Assembly (NCBI RefSeq): GCF_006782915.1
Contig: NZ_VCNP01000044.1
Coordinates: forward strand, 161,400-225,399
Direction of reading: 5' to 3'
DNA: 64,000 nt
Source of the DNA: Streptomyces calvus
Lineage (GTDB): Bacteria > Actinomycetota > Actinomycetes > Streptomycetales > Streptomycetaceae
The notes under the pieces are model-generated. The model had not been told where the DNA came from. It saw nothing but the letters and a program-made list of their open reading frames with translations, and did not search any database. The position numbers and the translations under genes are program-made. Below are positions 41,472-50,296 of the stretch, piece by piece. The stretch's first letter is position 1, and each line of letters starts with the position of its first letter.

Positions 41472-42230
41472 CTAGATCGTCAGCGACAGCAGCACCGGTG
41501 CCGCGTTGCGGTTGAGGGTGTCCGCGGCCCGGCGCAGCCGGTGGGCGTGCTCGACCGGCAGTGACAGGGCCAGGCAGCCGACCGAGGAGCCGGCCGTGAT
41601 CGGGACGGCCGCGCAGACCGTGCCGATCGCGTACTCCTGGAGGTCCAGGACCGGCACCGTCGGCGGCTGGGACGCCAGCCGGGAGAGCAGCAGCTTGTCA
41701 CTGGTGATCGTGCGCGAGGTGAGCCGGGCCATCTTGTGCCGGGCCAGGTGGTCGCGCCGGCCGTCGTGGTCGAGCTGGGTGAGCAGGCTCTTGCCGACCG
41801 CGGTGGCGTGCGCCGAGCAGCGGAAGTCCACCCACTCGTTCACCTTCGGTGTGGCCGGGCTGTCGGCGTACTGGGTGACCTTGACCTCTCCGTCCTCGTA
41901 GCGGCTGATGTAGACGGCGGCGCCCACGGAGTCGCGGAGCCGGTCCAGGATCTGCTGGAGCTGTTCGCGCAGCGCCCCCTCGTGTCCGTGTGCCGATCCC
42001 AGGCGCGTGAACGCCGCCCCGGTGGCGTAGGTGCCGTCGGCGATCTGCTCGACGTAGGCCTCGCGGCGCAGCATCCGCAGGAGCGTGGTCAGTCGCTCCG
42101 TGCGCAGGCCGGTCTCGCGGGCGATTTCCGTTTCGGTGACTCCTGTGGTGTGCCGTGCCACCGTCTCCAGGACGCGCAGCGAGTCCTGGACCGAGTGGTA
42201 CGACGCGTTCGGCTCGTGCCTCAGCGCCAC
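41472..42230 (-). CDS. IclR family transcriptional regulator
   Basis: A 252-residue IclR-type regulator. The N-terminal winged helix is SVQDSLRVLETVARHTTGVTETEIARETGLRTERLTTLLRMLRREAYVE. The effector domain runs from about residue 85 to the end (VNEWVDFRCSAHATAVGKSLLTQL is the typical ligand-pocket stretch). GTG 42230 is preceded by GGGGGAAA; the frame is open a little further. It lies about 200 bases from the end of the ABC importer genes in the same orientation and is the obvious controller of the catabolic cluster. Confidence 0.85.
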   Translation of the reverse strand: MALRHEPNASYHSVQDSLRVLETVARHTTGVTETEIARETGLRTERLTTLLRMLRREAYVEQIADGTYATGAAFTRLGSAHGHEGALREQLQQILDRLRDSVGAAVYISRYEDGEVKVTQYADSPATPKVNEWVDFRCSAHATAVGKSLLTQLDHDGRRDHLARHKMARLTSRTITSDKLLLSRLASQPPTVPVLDLQEYAIGTVCAAVPITAGSSVGCLALSLPVEHAHRLRRAADTLNRNAAPVLLSLTI

Positions 42231-42427
42231 GGTTTCCCCCTGCGCTCGCTCTTGGGGCCGCAATCCGGTCAGCGAATCCCTTCCACGATAGCGGTCAAAG
42301 ACCTTTCGGGAAGCGGCTGTTGACGAGATCGCGGCCCCTCCGAACTGCGGCGCCGACCTTCTGGCACATGCCAGAGGGATGACCCAAGGCGGGGACCTCG
42401 GGCGTTGCCGGTCTCACACCGGCGTGG

Positions 42428-43204
42428 TCACAGGACCGCGCTGAGGAATTCCCGCGTGCGGTCGTGCTCCGGCTCGCTGAAGATCTTCTCCGGCGAACCC
42501 GACTCGATGATCCGGCCCGAGTCGAACATCAGCACCTGGTCGGAGATGTCCCGGGCGAAGTTCATCTCGTGCGTCACGCAGAGCATGGTGATGTCGGTGG
42601 ACCGGGCGATGTCCCGCAGCACGTCGAGCACGCCCGCGACCAGCTCCGGGTCCAGCGCCGAGGTCACCTCGTCCAGCAGCAGCACCTGCGGCCGCATCGC
42701 CAGCGCCCGGGCGATCGCCACCCGTTGCTGCTGCCCGCCGGACAGCTGCGAGGGGTGCTTGTGCATGTGCTCGGTCAGCCCGACCAGCTCCAGCAGCTCC
42801 CGCGCCCGCTCCTCGGCGGCGTCCTTGGACATGCCGAGCACGGTGACCGGCGCCTCGGTGATGTTCCTCAGCACCGTCATGTTCGGGAACAGGTTGAACT
42901 GCTGGAACACCATCCCGATCTTCTTGCGGACCTCGCGGACCTGCTTCTCCGGCGCGGGGAAGAGCTGATCGCCGTCGACGGTGATGGTGCCCTCGTCCGG
43001 CTTCAGCAGCGTCATCAGCAGCCGCAGGATCGTGGTCTTGCCCGAACCGGACGGCCCGATCAGCGTGACGTGCTTGCCGGCGTCCACGGAGAAGTCCAGG
43101 TGGTCCAGGACCGTGTGGTCGCCGAACCGCTTGGTGACCTGCTCGAGGCGGATCAGCTCACCGGTGCTCCGGCGCGGGTCGGGCTTGCTGTCGGTGGGGT
43201 GCAT
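42428..43204 (-). CDS. Polar amino-acid/ectoine-type ABC transporter ATP-binding protein (EhuA-like)
   Basis: A 258-residue ABC ATPase that powers the importer. Walker A is LIGPSGSGKTT, the Q-loop MVFQQFNLFPNM, the signature LSGGQQQRVAIARAL, Walker B VLLLDEVTSALDPE, and the switch His is in CVTHEMNF. The sequence type is that of HisP/GlnQ/EhuA proteins. ATG 43204 starts one base after the stop of the permease gene upstream (TGA-A-ATG), so translation is coupled. It is the last of four importer genes. Confidence 0.9.
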   Translation of the reverse strand: MHPTDSKPDPRRSTGELIRLEQVTKRFGDHTVLDHLDFSVDAGKHVTLIGPSGSGKTTILRLLMTLLKPDEGTITVDGDQLFPAPEKQVREVRKKIGMVFQQFNLFPNMTVLRNITEAPVTVLGMSKDAAEERARELLELVGLTEHMHKHPSQLSGGQQQRVAIARALAMRPQVLLLDEVTSALDPELVAGVLDVLRDIARSTDITMLCVTHEMNFARDISDQVLMFDSGRIIESGSPEKIFSEPEHDRTREFLSAVL

Positions 43205-43205
43205 T

Positions 43206-43856
43206 TCAGTGGACAAGGCGTCGCTCCAGGGCTCGCAGGGCAAGGGAGGCCAGGTAGGAGATGACGATGAAGGCGAAGCCGATCACCGTCAGGGGCTCGG
43301 TGAACTGGAAGTTCTGCTGGGCGAAGAGCCGTGCCTCGCCGAGCATCTCCAGCACGGTGATCGCCATCAGCATCGGGGTGTCCTTCAGCATCGAGATGAC
43401 GTAGTTGCCGAGCGCGGGCACCACCCGGCGCACGGCCTGCGGCAGGATCACCACGGTCCACGTCCGGCGCAGCGGCAGGTTCAGCGCCGTCGCCGCCTCC
43501 CACTGGCCCACCGGCACGGCCTCGATACCGGCGCGGTAGACCTGCATCGTGTACGTCGAGTAGTGCAGCCCGATCGCGAAGACGCCGGTGGTCAGCGCCG
43601 AGAAGGTCACACCCCACTCGGGCAGCACGTAGAAGAGGAAGAACAGCTGCACCAGCAGCGGGGTGTTGCGGATGAACTCCGTCAGCGCGCCGACCGGCCA
43701 GGTCACCCAGCGCGTGGGCACCCGCATCAGCAGCGCCCACACCAGCCCCAGCACGAACGAGATCGCCGAGCCGAGGACGAGCGCCTGGAGTGTGACGATC
43801 AGCCCGTCCCAGAAGTGCGGCATGAAATCGGAGACCGCGCTCCAGTCCCACTTCAC
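43206..43856 (-). CDS. Amino-acid/ectoine-type ABC permease (EhuD-like)
   Basis: A 216-residue inner-membrane permease with about five transmembrane helices. The ABC-coupling EAA loop is GQWEAATALNLPLRRTWTVVILPQAVRRVVPALGN, and the His/Gln/Glu-permease N-terminus FWDGLIVTLQALVLGSAISFVLGLVWALLM is present. The GTG start overlaps the stop of the other permease (GTGA 43853-43856). Confidence 0.9.
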   Translation of the reverse strand: MKWDWSAVSDFMPHFWDGLIVTLQALVLGSAISFVLGLVWALLMRVPTRWVTWPVGALTEFIRNTPLLVQLFFLFYVLPEWGVTFSALTTGVFAIGLHYSTYTMQVYRAGIEAVPVGQWEAATALNLPLRRTWTVVILPQAVRRVVPALGNYVISMLKDTPMLMAITVLEMLGEARLFAQQNFQFTEPLTVIGFAFIVISYLASLALRALERRLVH

Positions 43857-44554
43857 GAGACACCACTTCCCTCGGGTACCCGCACGGTGGCCGGCTTCTT
43901 CCGCGGCGCCTTGCCGACCCCGGCCTTCAGCTTCTTCTCCAGCCCGCGCATGAGCCGGGTCAGCAGGAAGGCGATCACGAAGTAGATCAGCAGGACGTAC
44001 GTGTAGATCTCCGCGCTCTCCTGCAGCGCGAGGCGCACCAGGTTGCCGCTGAACGCCAGGTCGCCCATGCCCATGATCGACACCAGGGCGGTGCCCTTGA
44101 GCAGCTCGATCAGCAGGTTGGAGAACGGCGGGATCATCTCCGGCACCGCCTGCGGCAGCAGGATCAGCTTCATCCGCTGCCACGGGGTGAAGCTGAGCGC
44201 GATACCGCCCTCACGCTGGGCCGGGTCGACCGCGGCGAGCGCGCCGCGCACGATCTCCGAGCCGTACGCCCCGTAGGTCAGCCCCAGCGCCAGGGTGCCC
44301 GCCCACAGCGGCACGAGCTGCCAGCCGAAGGCCGGCGGCAGCACGAAGAACACCCAGAAGATCATCACCAGTGCCGAGGTCCCGCGGAACACCTCGGTGT
44401 AGACGCCCGCGAGGAAGCGGACGACCCACAGCCGGTGGGTGCGTGCGACACCGACCACGAACGACACCGCCGCCGCCAGCAGCGCGCTGAGGACGAGCAG
44501 CTGGATCGTGACCCAGACGCCGCTCAGTACGAGTTCCCAGAGTCCCGATGTCAT
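43853..44554 (-). CDS. Amino-acid/ectoine-type ABC permease (EhuC-like)
   Basis: A 233-residue partner permease. LVLSGVWVTIQLLVLSALLAAAVSFVVGVAR begins it, and the EAA loop is AQREGGIALSFTPWQRMKLILLPQAVPEMIPPFSN. It has a basic C-terminal tail of about 25 residues. The ATG overlaps the stop of the binding-protein gene (ATGA 44551-44554). Two different permeases plus one ATPase and one binding protein is the EhuABCD layout. Confidence 0.9.
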   Translation of the reverse strand: MTSGLWELVLSGVWVTIQLLVLSALLAAAVSFVVGVARTHRLWVVRFLAGVYTEVFRGTSALVMIFWVFFVLPPAFGWQLVPLWAGTLALGLTYGAYGSEIVRGALAAVDPAQREGGIALSFTPWQRMKLILLPQAVPEMIPPFSNLLIELLKGTALVSIMGMGDLAFSGNLVRLALQESAEIYTYVLLIYFVIAFLLTRLMRGLEKKLKAGVGKAPRKKPATVRVPEGSGVS

Positions 44555-45465
44555 CCGCCGCACAACTCCTTCGCGGTCAGATCCGTCATCTCCGCCTCGG
44601 TGAAACCGAAGGGCTTGAGGATGCGGAGCAGCTCGCCGCTCTCCTTGAGCTTGTGCAGCTCGACGTTGAAGGCGTCCCGCAACCCGGTCTCGGTCGGCCG
44701 GAAGGCGAAGGCGCCGCCGTCCACGTGCGGCTTGCCGTCGACGATCGGCTTGAACGGCTCCGTGACCTCGGCCTTCGCCGACTTCTTCACCACCTCGCGG
44801 GTGGTGAGCGCGGTACCGGCGAAGACGTCGACCCGTCCGGCCTCGACGGCGTTCAGGCCGGCGACCTGGTCCGGGACGATCAGTATGTCGCTCTCCTTGT
44901 AGCCGGCCTCGACGGCGTACGCGATCTCCGCGTACCCGGTGCCGGTGGCGAACTTCGCCTTCTTCTCGACGACGTCCCGGTAGTCGCGCAGCCCCAGCGG
45001 ATTGCCCTTGCGCACGATGAACGAGTCGAGCATCTGGTAATCGGGGTCGGAGAAGATGACCTGCTCGCAGCGCTCCGGGTTGACGTACATCCCGGCCGCC
45101 ACGACGTCGAACTGCTGCGAGTTCAGCCCCGGGATCAGGGAACCGAACTCGGTGGGCACGGGCTGCACCCGGTCCACCCCGAGCCGCTTGAAGATGACCT
45201 TGGCCAGCTCCGGCGCCTCGCCGGTCAGCTCGCCGTTCCTGTCGATGTAACCGAAGGGAATCTCACCGGCGATGCCCAGGCGGACGACGCCCGCCGCCTT
45301 GAGCCGGTCCAGCAGGTCACCGCCGTCCGCGGTGGAGGCGGTCGGCACGCGCGAGCACCCCGCGGCACCCAGTGCGCCGAGCGCCGCGACCCCCGCGAGC
45401 AGCGACCGGCGAGAGGGCCCGGAGGTTTCCCGGAGTCGTCTCAGTGGTTGTAGTGGTGGAGCCAT
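44551..45465 (-). CDS. ABC transporter solute-binding lipoprotein (EhuB-like)
   Basis: A 304-residue substrate-binding protein. The N-terminus has a twin-arginine-like SRRSLLAGVAALGALGAAGC with a lipobox (LGAAGC). Family 3 binding-protein features follow: GVVRLGIAGEIPFGYIDRNGELTGEAPELAKVIFKRLG, FDVVAAGMYVNPERCEQVIFSDPDY and TALTTREVV. The ectoine/hydroxyectoine-binding EhuB group is the closest type I recognise, but ligand residues cannot be verified by eye. ATG 45465 begins the operon, divergent from the DUF3830 gene. Confidence 0.85.
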   Translation of the reverse strand: MAPPLQPLRRLRETSGPSRRSLLAGVAALGALGAAGCSRVPTASTADGGDLLDRLKAAGVVRLGIAGEIPFGYIDRNGELTGEAPELAKVIFKRLGVDRVQPVPTEFGSLIPGLNSQQFDVVAAGMYVNPERCEQVIFSDPDYQMLDSFIVRKGNPLGLRDYRDVVEKKAKFATGTGYAEIAYAVEAGYKESDILIVPDQVAGLNAVEAGRVDVFAGTALTTREVVKKSAKAEVTEPFKPIVDGKPHVDGGAFAFRPTETGLRDAFNVELHKLKESGELLRILKPFGFTEAEMTDLTAKELCGG

Positions 45466-45562
45466 GGCGGCGCGGCTACCCGAACGGATGCGAGTTATTC
45501 CGGCCAGATTCGGCCCCGTTCGGCGGTCGGGCGGTCTTGACCGGCGCGGGACGATGGAGAAC

Positions 45563-46057
45563 ATGGCAGAGCGATATCTCGAGATCACGCTGGTCAAACG
45601 CGGAATCACCTGCACGGCCCGACTCCTCGACGACCGGGCGCCGATCACCTGCGAAGCCGTCTGGAAATCCCTCCCGCTGTCCGGTGACGTCTACCACGCC
45701 AAATACGCGCGTAACGAGATCTATGCCCTGTTCCCGCCGTTCGCGGAATCCGAGCCACCACTGGAGAATCCGACGGTCACGCCCATTCCGGGTGACCTGT
45801 GCTATTTCTCCTTCGCGGGCACCGAACTGGGCACCGGGGCGTACGGCTACGACCGTGAGGTCCGCCCCGGCACCACCGTCGTCGACCTGGCGCTCTTCTA
45901 CGAGCGCAACAACCTCCTCCTCAACGGCGACGTCGGCTGGGTCCCCGGCATCGTCTGGGGCCAGGTGGTGGACGGGCTCGACGCGATGGCCGAGGGCTGC
46001 AACGACCTGTGGCGCACGGGAGCGGCCGGGGAGACCCTCAGCTTCCGGCGGGCCTGA
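45563..46057 (+). CDS. DUF3830 cyclophilin-like protein
   Basis: A 164-residue protein of the DUF3830 family: YLEITLVKRGITCTARLLDDRAPITCEAVWKSLPLSGDVYHAKYARNEIYALFPPF and the end WVPGIVWGQVVDGLDAMAEGCNDLW. The fold is cyclophilin-like, and members sit in amidase/racemase-type catabolic clusters. ATG 45563 matches family starts; ATG 45554 would add three residues. It is divergent from the importer operon, and its last 20 bases overlap the convergent amidase gene. Biochemical role unknown. Confidence 0.85.
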   Translation: MAERYLEITLVKRGITCTARLLDDRAPITCEAVWKSLPLSGDVYHAKYARNEIYALFPPFAESEPPLENPTVTPIPGDLCYFSFAGTELGTGAYGYDREVRPGTTVVDLALFYERNNLLLNGDVGWVPGIVWGQVVDGLDAMAEGCNDLWRTGAAGETLSFRRA

Positions 46058-47441
46058 CGCCCGCGGTCGCTCCCGCCTCGTACAGCGCGTGGGCCGCTCG
46101 CAGGACCAGCGCGTCCCGGTGCCGGGCGGCCACCAGCTGCAGACCGACGGGCAGCCCGTCGGCGTCGGTGCCGACGGGGACGGTCGCGGCGGGCTGCTGG
46201 GTCATGTTGAAGGGGTAGGTGAACGGCGTCCAGCCGGTCCAGCGCCGGTGCCCCGACCCCTTCGGCACCTCCGCGCCCGCCTCGAACGCCGTGACCGGCA
46301 GGGTCGGCGTGACCAGCAGGTCGTAGGCGTCGTGGAAGCGGCCCATGCGACGGCCCAGGTCCACCCGGACGTCCACCGCGGCCAGATAGTCCAGCGCCGA
46401 GCGCCGGGCACCCTCGGCGCGGATCTCCCGCAGCCCGGGATCCAGTCGTTCCCGCTGGTCACGGGTGAGGTGCTGGGTCACCCGCGCGGCACCGGCGAAC
46501 CACAGGGTGTGGAAGGCCTCCACCGGGTCGGCGAGATCCGGATCGGTCTCCTCGACGTACGCGCCGAGCGCGGCCAGCCGCTCCACCGCCCGCCGCACCG
46601 CCGCCGCCACCTCCGGCCGCACCGCCACCTGCCCGCCCAGCGACGGCGAGTACGCCACCCGCAGCCCGCGCACCCCGCCCGCGATCCCGTCCGCGAACGA
46701 ACCCGGAGCCGGTGCGAGCGCCGACCAGTCACGGGAGTCGGGCACGCCGATCACGTCCATCAGCAGCGCCGCGTCCGCCGCGTCCCGGGTCATCGGACCG
46801 ACGTGCGCCAGCGTGCCGAACGCGCTCGCCGGATACAGCGGCACCCTCCCGTACGTCGGCTTCAGCCCGAAGATCCCGCAGAACGCCGCCGGGATGCGGA
46901 CACTGCCCCCGCCGTCCGTCCCCAGGGCCAGTGGTCCCGCGCCCAGCGCCACGGCCGCCGCCGCGCCGCCGCTGGACCCGCCCGCGGTGCGGGAGCGGTC
47001 GTACGGGTTGCGCGTGACGCCGCTGAGCGGCGAGTCCGTCACGCCCTTCCAGCCGAACTCGGGAGTCGTCGTCTTGCCGAGGAAGACCGCGCCGTGCTCC
47101 CGCAGCCGGGCCACCGACGGCGCGTCCTCGTCCCAGCGGCCCGCCGCGTCGATCGTCAGCGAACCCTTCAGGGTCGGGGCGCCGCGCAGCAGCAGGATGT
47201 CCTTCACCGTCACCGGCACCCCGTCCAGCAGCCCGCACGGCTCGCCCCGCCGCCACCGCTCCTCGGACGCGGCCGCCCGACCGAGCGCGTCCTCGGCGAG
47301 CAGCCGCACGAACGCGTTCACCTCCGGCTGGACCGCCTCGGCCCGCTCCAGCGCCGCCCGGGTCACCTCCACGGGGGAGAACTCGCCCTTGCGGTAGCCC
47401 TCGACGAGGCGTACGGCGGTCAGCGCGGTGAGCTCGGACAT
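46038..47441 (-). CDS. Amidase signature family amidohydrolase
   Basis: A 467-residue amidase. The Ser-cisSer-Lys triad is visible: Lys in DGVPVTVKDILLLRG (near residue 80), then the serines in RTAGGSSGGAAAAVALG and LGTDGGGSVRIPAAFCGIFGLKP. It hydrolyses a carboxylic amide to acid plus ammonia. ATG 47441 has GGGAGG six bases upstream. The gene follows the D-2-hydroxyacid dehydrogenase by 17 bases in the same direction, so the two are an operon. The substrate is likely an amide released from the imported compound, inferred from context. Confidence 0.9.
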   Translation of the reverse strand: MSELTALTAVRLVEGYRKGEFSPVEVTRAALERAEAVQPEVNAFVRLLAEDALGRAAASEERWRRGEPCGLLDGVPVTVKDILLLRGAPTLKGSLTIDAAGRWDEDAPSVARLREHGAVFLGKTTTPEFGWKGVTDSPLSGVTRNPYDRSRTAGGSSGGAAAAVALGAGPLALGTDGGGSVRIPAAFCGIFGLKPTYGRVPLYPASAFGTLAHVGPMTRDAADAALLMDVIGVPDSRDWSALAPAPGSFADGIAGGVRGLRVAYSPSLGGQVAVRPEVAAAVRRAVERLAALGAYVEETDPDLADPVEAFHTLWFAGAARVTQHLTRDQRERLDPGLREIRAEGARRSALDYLAAVDVRVDLGRRMGRFHDAYDLLVTPTLPVTAFEAGAEVPKGSGHRRWTGWTPFTYPFNMTQQPAATVPVGTDADGLPVGLQLVAARHRDALVLRAAHALYEAGATAGVRPAGS

Positions 47442-47458
47442 GCGACCTCCCAGGAACG

Positions 47459-48406
47459 TCAGTGACCGGGTACATACCCGCGCTGCTTGTCGACCACGTT
47501 CACCAGCGGCCGGCCCGCCTCCCACAGCTCGAACAACTCCACGAACTGCGCGCCGAGTTCGTCCCGCCAGCCCACCGTGTCCCCGCTCATGTGCGGCGAC
47601 ACGACCAGCCCCGGCTCCTCCCAGAGCGGGCTGTCGCCGGGCAGCGGCTCGGACGCGAAGACGTCCAGCGCGGCCCCCGCGATCACCCGCTCGCGCAGCG
47701 CCCGGACCAGCGCCTCCTCCACGACCAGCTGCCCCCGGCCGACGTTCACGAAGTACGCCGACGGCTGCATCACCGCGAACCGGTGGGCGTCGAACATGCC
47801 GCGCGTCCCATCGGTCAGCGGCGCGGCGGCGACCACCCAGTCCGCGCGGGCGAGCAGCCGGTCCAGGTCCTCGGGGCCGTGCACGCCGTCCCCCGCGGCC
47901 CGCCCGACCAGCGCGGTCGTCACGCCGAGCGCGTCGAGCGTGCGGACGATCGCCCGGCCGATCGGCCCGGAGCCCACCACACAGGCGCGCGTCCCGGCGA
48001 GCCGGCGCGACTCGCGGTGCCGCCAGGTGCGCTCCCGCTGCAGCTCCAGCGTCCGCGGCAGGTCCTTGGCGAACGCCAGGACGAGGGCCGCGACGTACTC
48101 GGCGATCGGCTGGTCGAAGACGCCGCGCGCATTGGTCACCACGGTGTCGGAGGCGGCCAGTTCCGGACAGAGCAGATGGTCGACGCCCGCGCTCGCGGTG
48201 TGCACCCAGCGCGGCCGCGGCCCCTCGCCGGGCCACGCCTCGCGCACCGCGTGCGAGGTGAAGTCCCACACCAGCAGCACGTCCGCGGACGGCAGACGGC
48301 CGGCGAGCGTCGAGGCGTCCGCGTGCTCGACCCGGACCCGGCCGGTGAGCCGGCCGAGGCGGGGCGGCGGGTCGGCGTCCAGTACGAGCAGCGTGGGCAG
48401 GGTCAT
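47459..48406 (-). CDS. D-2-hydroxyacid dehydrogenase family protein
   Basis: A 315-residue NAD(P)-dependent dehydrogenase. The Rossmann motif is ACVVGSGPIGRAIVRTLDALG. The active-site Arg is in a short TDGTRGMF-type loop, the Glu is in VIAGAALDVFASEPLP, and the His is in VVSPHMSGDT. It would interconvert a 2-ketoacid and a D-2-hydroxyacid. ATG 48406 is preferred over upstream starts as it begins the substrate-binding domain directly. It is divergent from the racemase-type genes at 48568. Confidence 0.87.
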   Translation of the reverse strand: MTLPTLLVLDADPPPRLGRLTGRVRVEHADASTLAGRLPSADVLLVWDFTSHAVREAWPGEGPRPRWVHTASAGVDHLLCPELAASDTVVTNARGVFDQPIAEYVAALVLAFAKDLPRTLELQRERTWRHRESRRLAGTRACVVGSGPIGRAIVRTLDALGVTTALVGRAAGDGVHGPEDLDRLLARADWVVAAAPLTDGTRGMFDAHRFAVMQPSAYFVNVGRGQLVVEEALVRALRERVIAGAALDVFASEPLPGDSPLWEEPGLVVSPHMSGDTVGWRDELGAQFVELFELWEAGRPLVNVVDKQRGYVPGH

Positions 48407-48567
48407 GAGCTGCCGTTTCTCCGGCACGGCCGGGGTCCGGCACACACAAGGTGCAGACGTCTGGGATGTGCGGATTGACCACGCTCGCACCCGAACCTAC
48501 CGTCGTCAACACGGGCGTTCCCGCGATCCGTTGTGTGCTCGTCTCCCACCGTGAGGCCGGTGCTGAC

Positions 48568-49401
48568 ATGGACGTCTCCTCCCTCGGCGGCCCGGGCCCG
48601 CAGCGCGGTGTCGGTGTCGTCGCCCCCTTCGACTTCGCGCTGGACCGCGAGCTGTGGCGCTGGGTGCCCGACGAGGTCTCCCTGCATCTGACCCGCACCC
48701 CGTACGTGCCGGTGGAGGTGAGCCTCGACCTCGCCCGGCTGGTCAGCGAGCACGCCACCCTCGGCGACGCGGTGCGCACCCTCACCACGGTGGCGCCCGA
48801 GGTCGTCGCCTACGCCTGCACGTCGGGCAGCTTCGTCGGCGGTGTCGTGGGGGAGCGCGCGATGTGCGAGGCGATGAGCCGGGCCGGCGCGGTGCCGGCG
48901 ATCACCACCTCCGGGGCACTCCTGGAGGCGCTGGTGGAGCTGGACGTGCGCCGGCTGGCGCTGGTCACGCCGTACACCGTGTCGGTGACCCGGGTGCTGG
49001 AGGGCTATGTCGCGCTGGCCGGGGTCACGGTCACCGGGTGCGCGTACATGGGCCTGACCCGGCACATCTGGAAGGTCACCTACCGGGAGGTGGTGGACAT
49101 GGCCAGGCGGGCGGCGGCGCGCGGCCGGCTCGGCGCGGCGGACGCGCTCTTCCTCTCCTGCACCAACCTGCCGACCTACGACGTCATCCCCCAACTGGAG
49201 GCGGAACTGCGCATCCCGGTCATCTCGGCCAACCAGGTGACCGTGTGGGCTGCGCTGCGCCGACTGGGTACCCGGGCGGTGGGGCCGTACCAGGCACTGA
49301 TCGACGCGTCGGCGCGCGCCGGGACGGCGCTGCCGGGTCAGGCGTCCGGTGCCGTACTGCCGGACGTGCCGGAAGAGAAGCAGCAGGAAGGCTGGACATG
49401 A
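48568..49401 (+). CDS. Asp/Glu racemase superfamily protein, maleate isomerase type
   Basis: A 277-residue enzyme of the maleate cis-trans isomerase / arylmalonate decarboxylase group. Both active-site cysteines of the isomerase type are present: VAYACTSGSFVGG and ALFLSCTNLPTYDVI. PVISANQVTVWAALR near the end is a family marker. I chose ATG 48568; in-frame starts lie up to 48451. It overlaps the next gene by ATGA. It may isomerise maleate or epimerise or isomerise another dicarboxylate-like intermediate; EutA of ectoine utilisation belongs to the same superfamily. Confidence 0.85.
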   Translation: MDVSSLGGPGPQRGVGVVAPFDFALDRELWRWVPDEVSLHLTRTPYVPVEVSLDLARLVSEHATLGDAVRTLTTVAPEVVAYACTSGSFVGGVVGERAMCEAMSRAGAVPAITTSGALLEALVELDVRRLALVTPYTVSVTRVLEGYVALAGVTVTGCAYMGLTRHIWKVTYREVVDMARRAAARGRLGAADALFLSCTNLPTYDVIPQLEAELRIPVISANQVTVWAALRRLGTRAVGPYQALIDASARAGTALPGQASGAVLPDVPEEKQQEGWT

Positions 49402-50129
49402 CCGCACTGGGATTCCTCTACCCGGGACACTCCGCCGAGGACGACTATCCGCGCATCGAGCAGTTGCTGGGCAGCGATGTCCGGGTGGACCTGGTGCACA
49501 CCGACATCGGTGAGGACGCGCACCGGGTCGACGCCCTGCTGGAGATGGGCTCGCCCGCACGGCTGGCGGCCGGCCTGGAGCAGCTGCGGCTCTCGGGCGC
49601 CGAGGCGGTGGTGTGGGCCTGCACCAGCGGCAGCTTCGTGCACGGCTGGGACGGCGCCCACGAGCAGGTGCGCGAGCTGGCGCGGGCGGCCGGCATGCCC
49701 GCGTCGTCGACGTCCTTCGCCTTCGTGCACGCGGTGCGGGAGGTCGAGGCGCGGCGGGTCGCCGTCGGCGCGACCTATCCGGACGACGTGGCCCAGCTCT
49801 TCGCCGGGTTCCTGCGGGCCGGCGGGGCGGAGGTGACCGGGGTGCGCAGCTCCGGGATCGTCACCGCGGCGGAGGTCGGCACCTGGGGCGAGGCGGAGCT
49901 GTTCGCGCTGGCCCGCGCGGCCGACACCCCGGACGCCGACGCGCTGCTGCTGCCGGACACGGCCCTGCACACCGTCGCCCACATCGCCGCCCTGGAGAAG
50001 GAGCTGGGCAAGCCGGTGCTCACCGCCAACCAGGTCACGGCCTGGGAGTGCCTGCGGCTGACCGACCGCCGGGTGAACGCACCGGAACTGGGCGCGCTGT
50101 TCACCCGGGAGCCGATCGTGCAGGTCTGA
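49398..50129 (+). CDS. Asp/Glu racemase superfamily protein lacking the second cysteine
   Basis: A 243-residue homologue of the preceding gene, translationally coupled to it. The first active-site motif VVWACTSGSFVHGWDG is intact. The second reads ALLLPDTALHTVAHI, so Asp (or the adjacent Thr) replaces the second Cys. PVLTANQVTAWECLRL matches the sister protein. A one-cysteine active site is seen in arylmalonate decarboxylase, where it acts without a partner base, so chemistry different from the neighbour is likely. The pair might also form a heteromer. Confidence 0.83.
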   Translation: MTALGFLYPGHSAEDDYPRIEQLLGSDVRVDLVHTDIGEDAHRVDALLEMGSPARLAAGLEQLRLSGAEAVVWACTSGSFVHGWDGAHEQVRELARAAGMPASSTSFAFVHAVREVEARRVAVGATYPDDVAQLFAGFLRAGGAEVTGVRSSGIVTAAEVGTWGEAELFALARAADTPDADALLLPDTALHTVAHIAALEKELGKPVLTANQVTAWECLRLTDRRVNAPELGALFTREPIVQV

Positions 50130-50168
50130 CGCCCGCGCCGGGCGCGACGGCCGTACCGCGGACGCAGC

Positions 50169-50199
50169 GGGCCTCCTGCCGGACTCCGGCCGGAGGCCC
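50169..50199 (+). terminator. Terminator after the racemase pair
   Basis: The 8-base stem GGGCCTCC/GGAGGCCC with a further inner CCGG pairing, followed by TCTTG, 40 bases after the stop. It is a probable intrinsic terminator. Confidence 0.6.
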
Positions 50200-50296
50200 T
50201 CTTGCGCGGGCGCGGGACAATGGACGGTGGCCCACCTCCCTGGGTTCCCCCGCTCGCGGGTGAAGGCCGATCGTGACGTACGAGAAGGAGACGCAC

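Noticed and set aside
42428..45465. Firm assignment as an ectoine importer
   Set aside because: The layout is Ehu-like, but ligand residues cannot be checked and the eut enzymes other than an EutA-like fold are missing, so no gene symbols were given.
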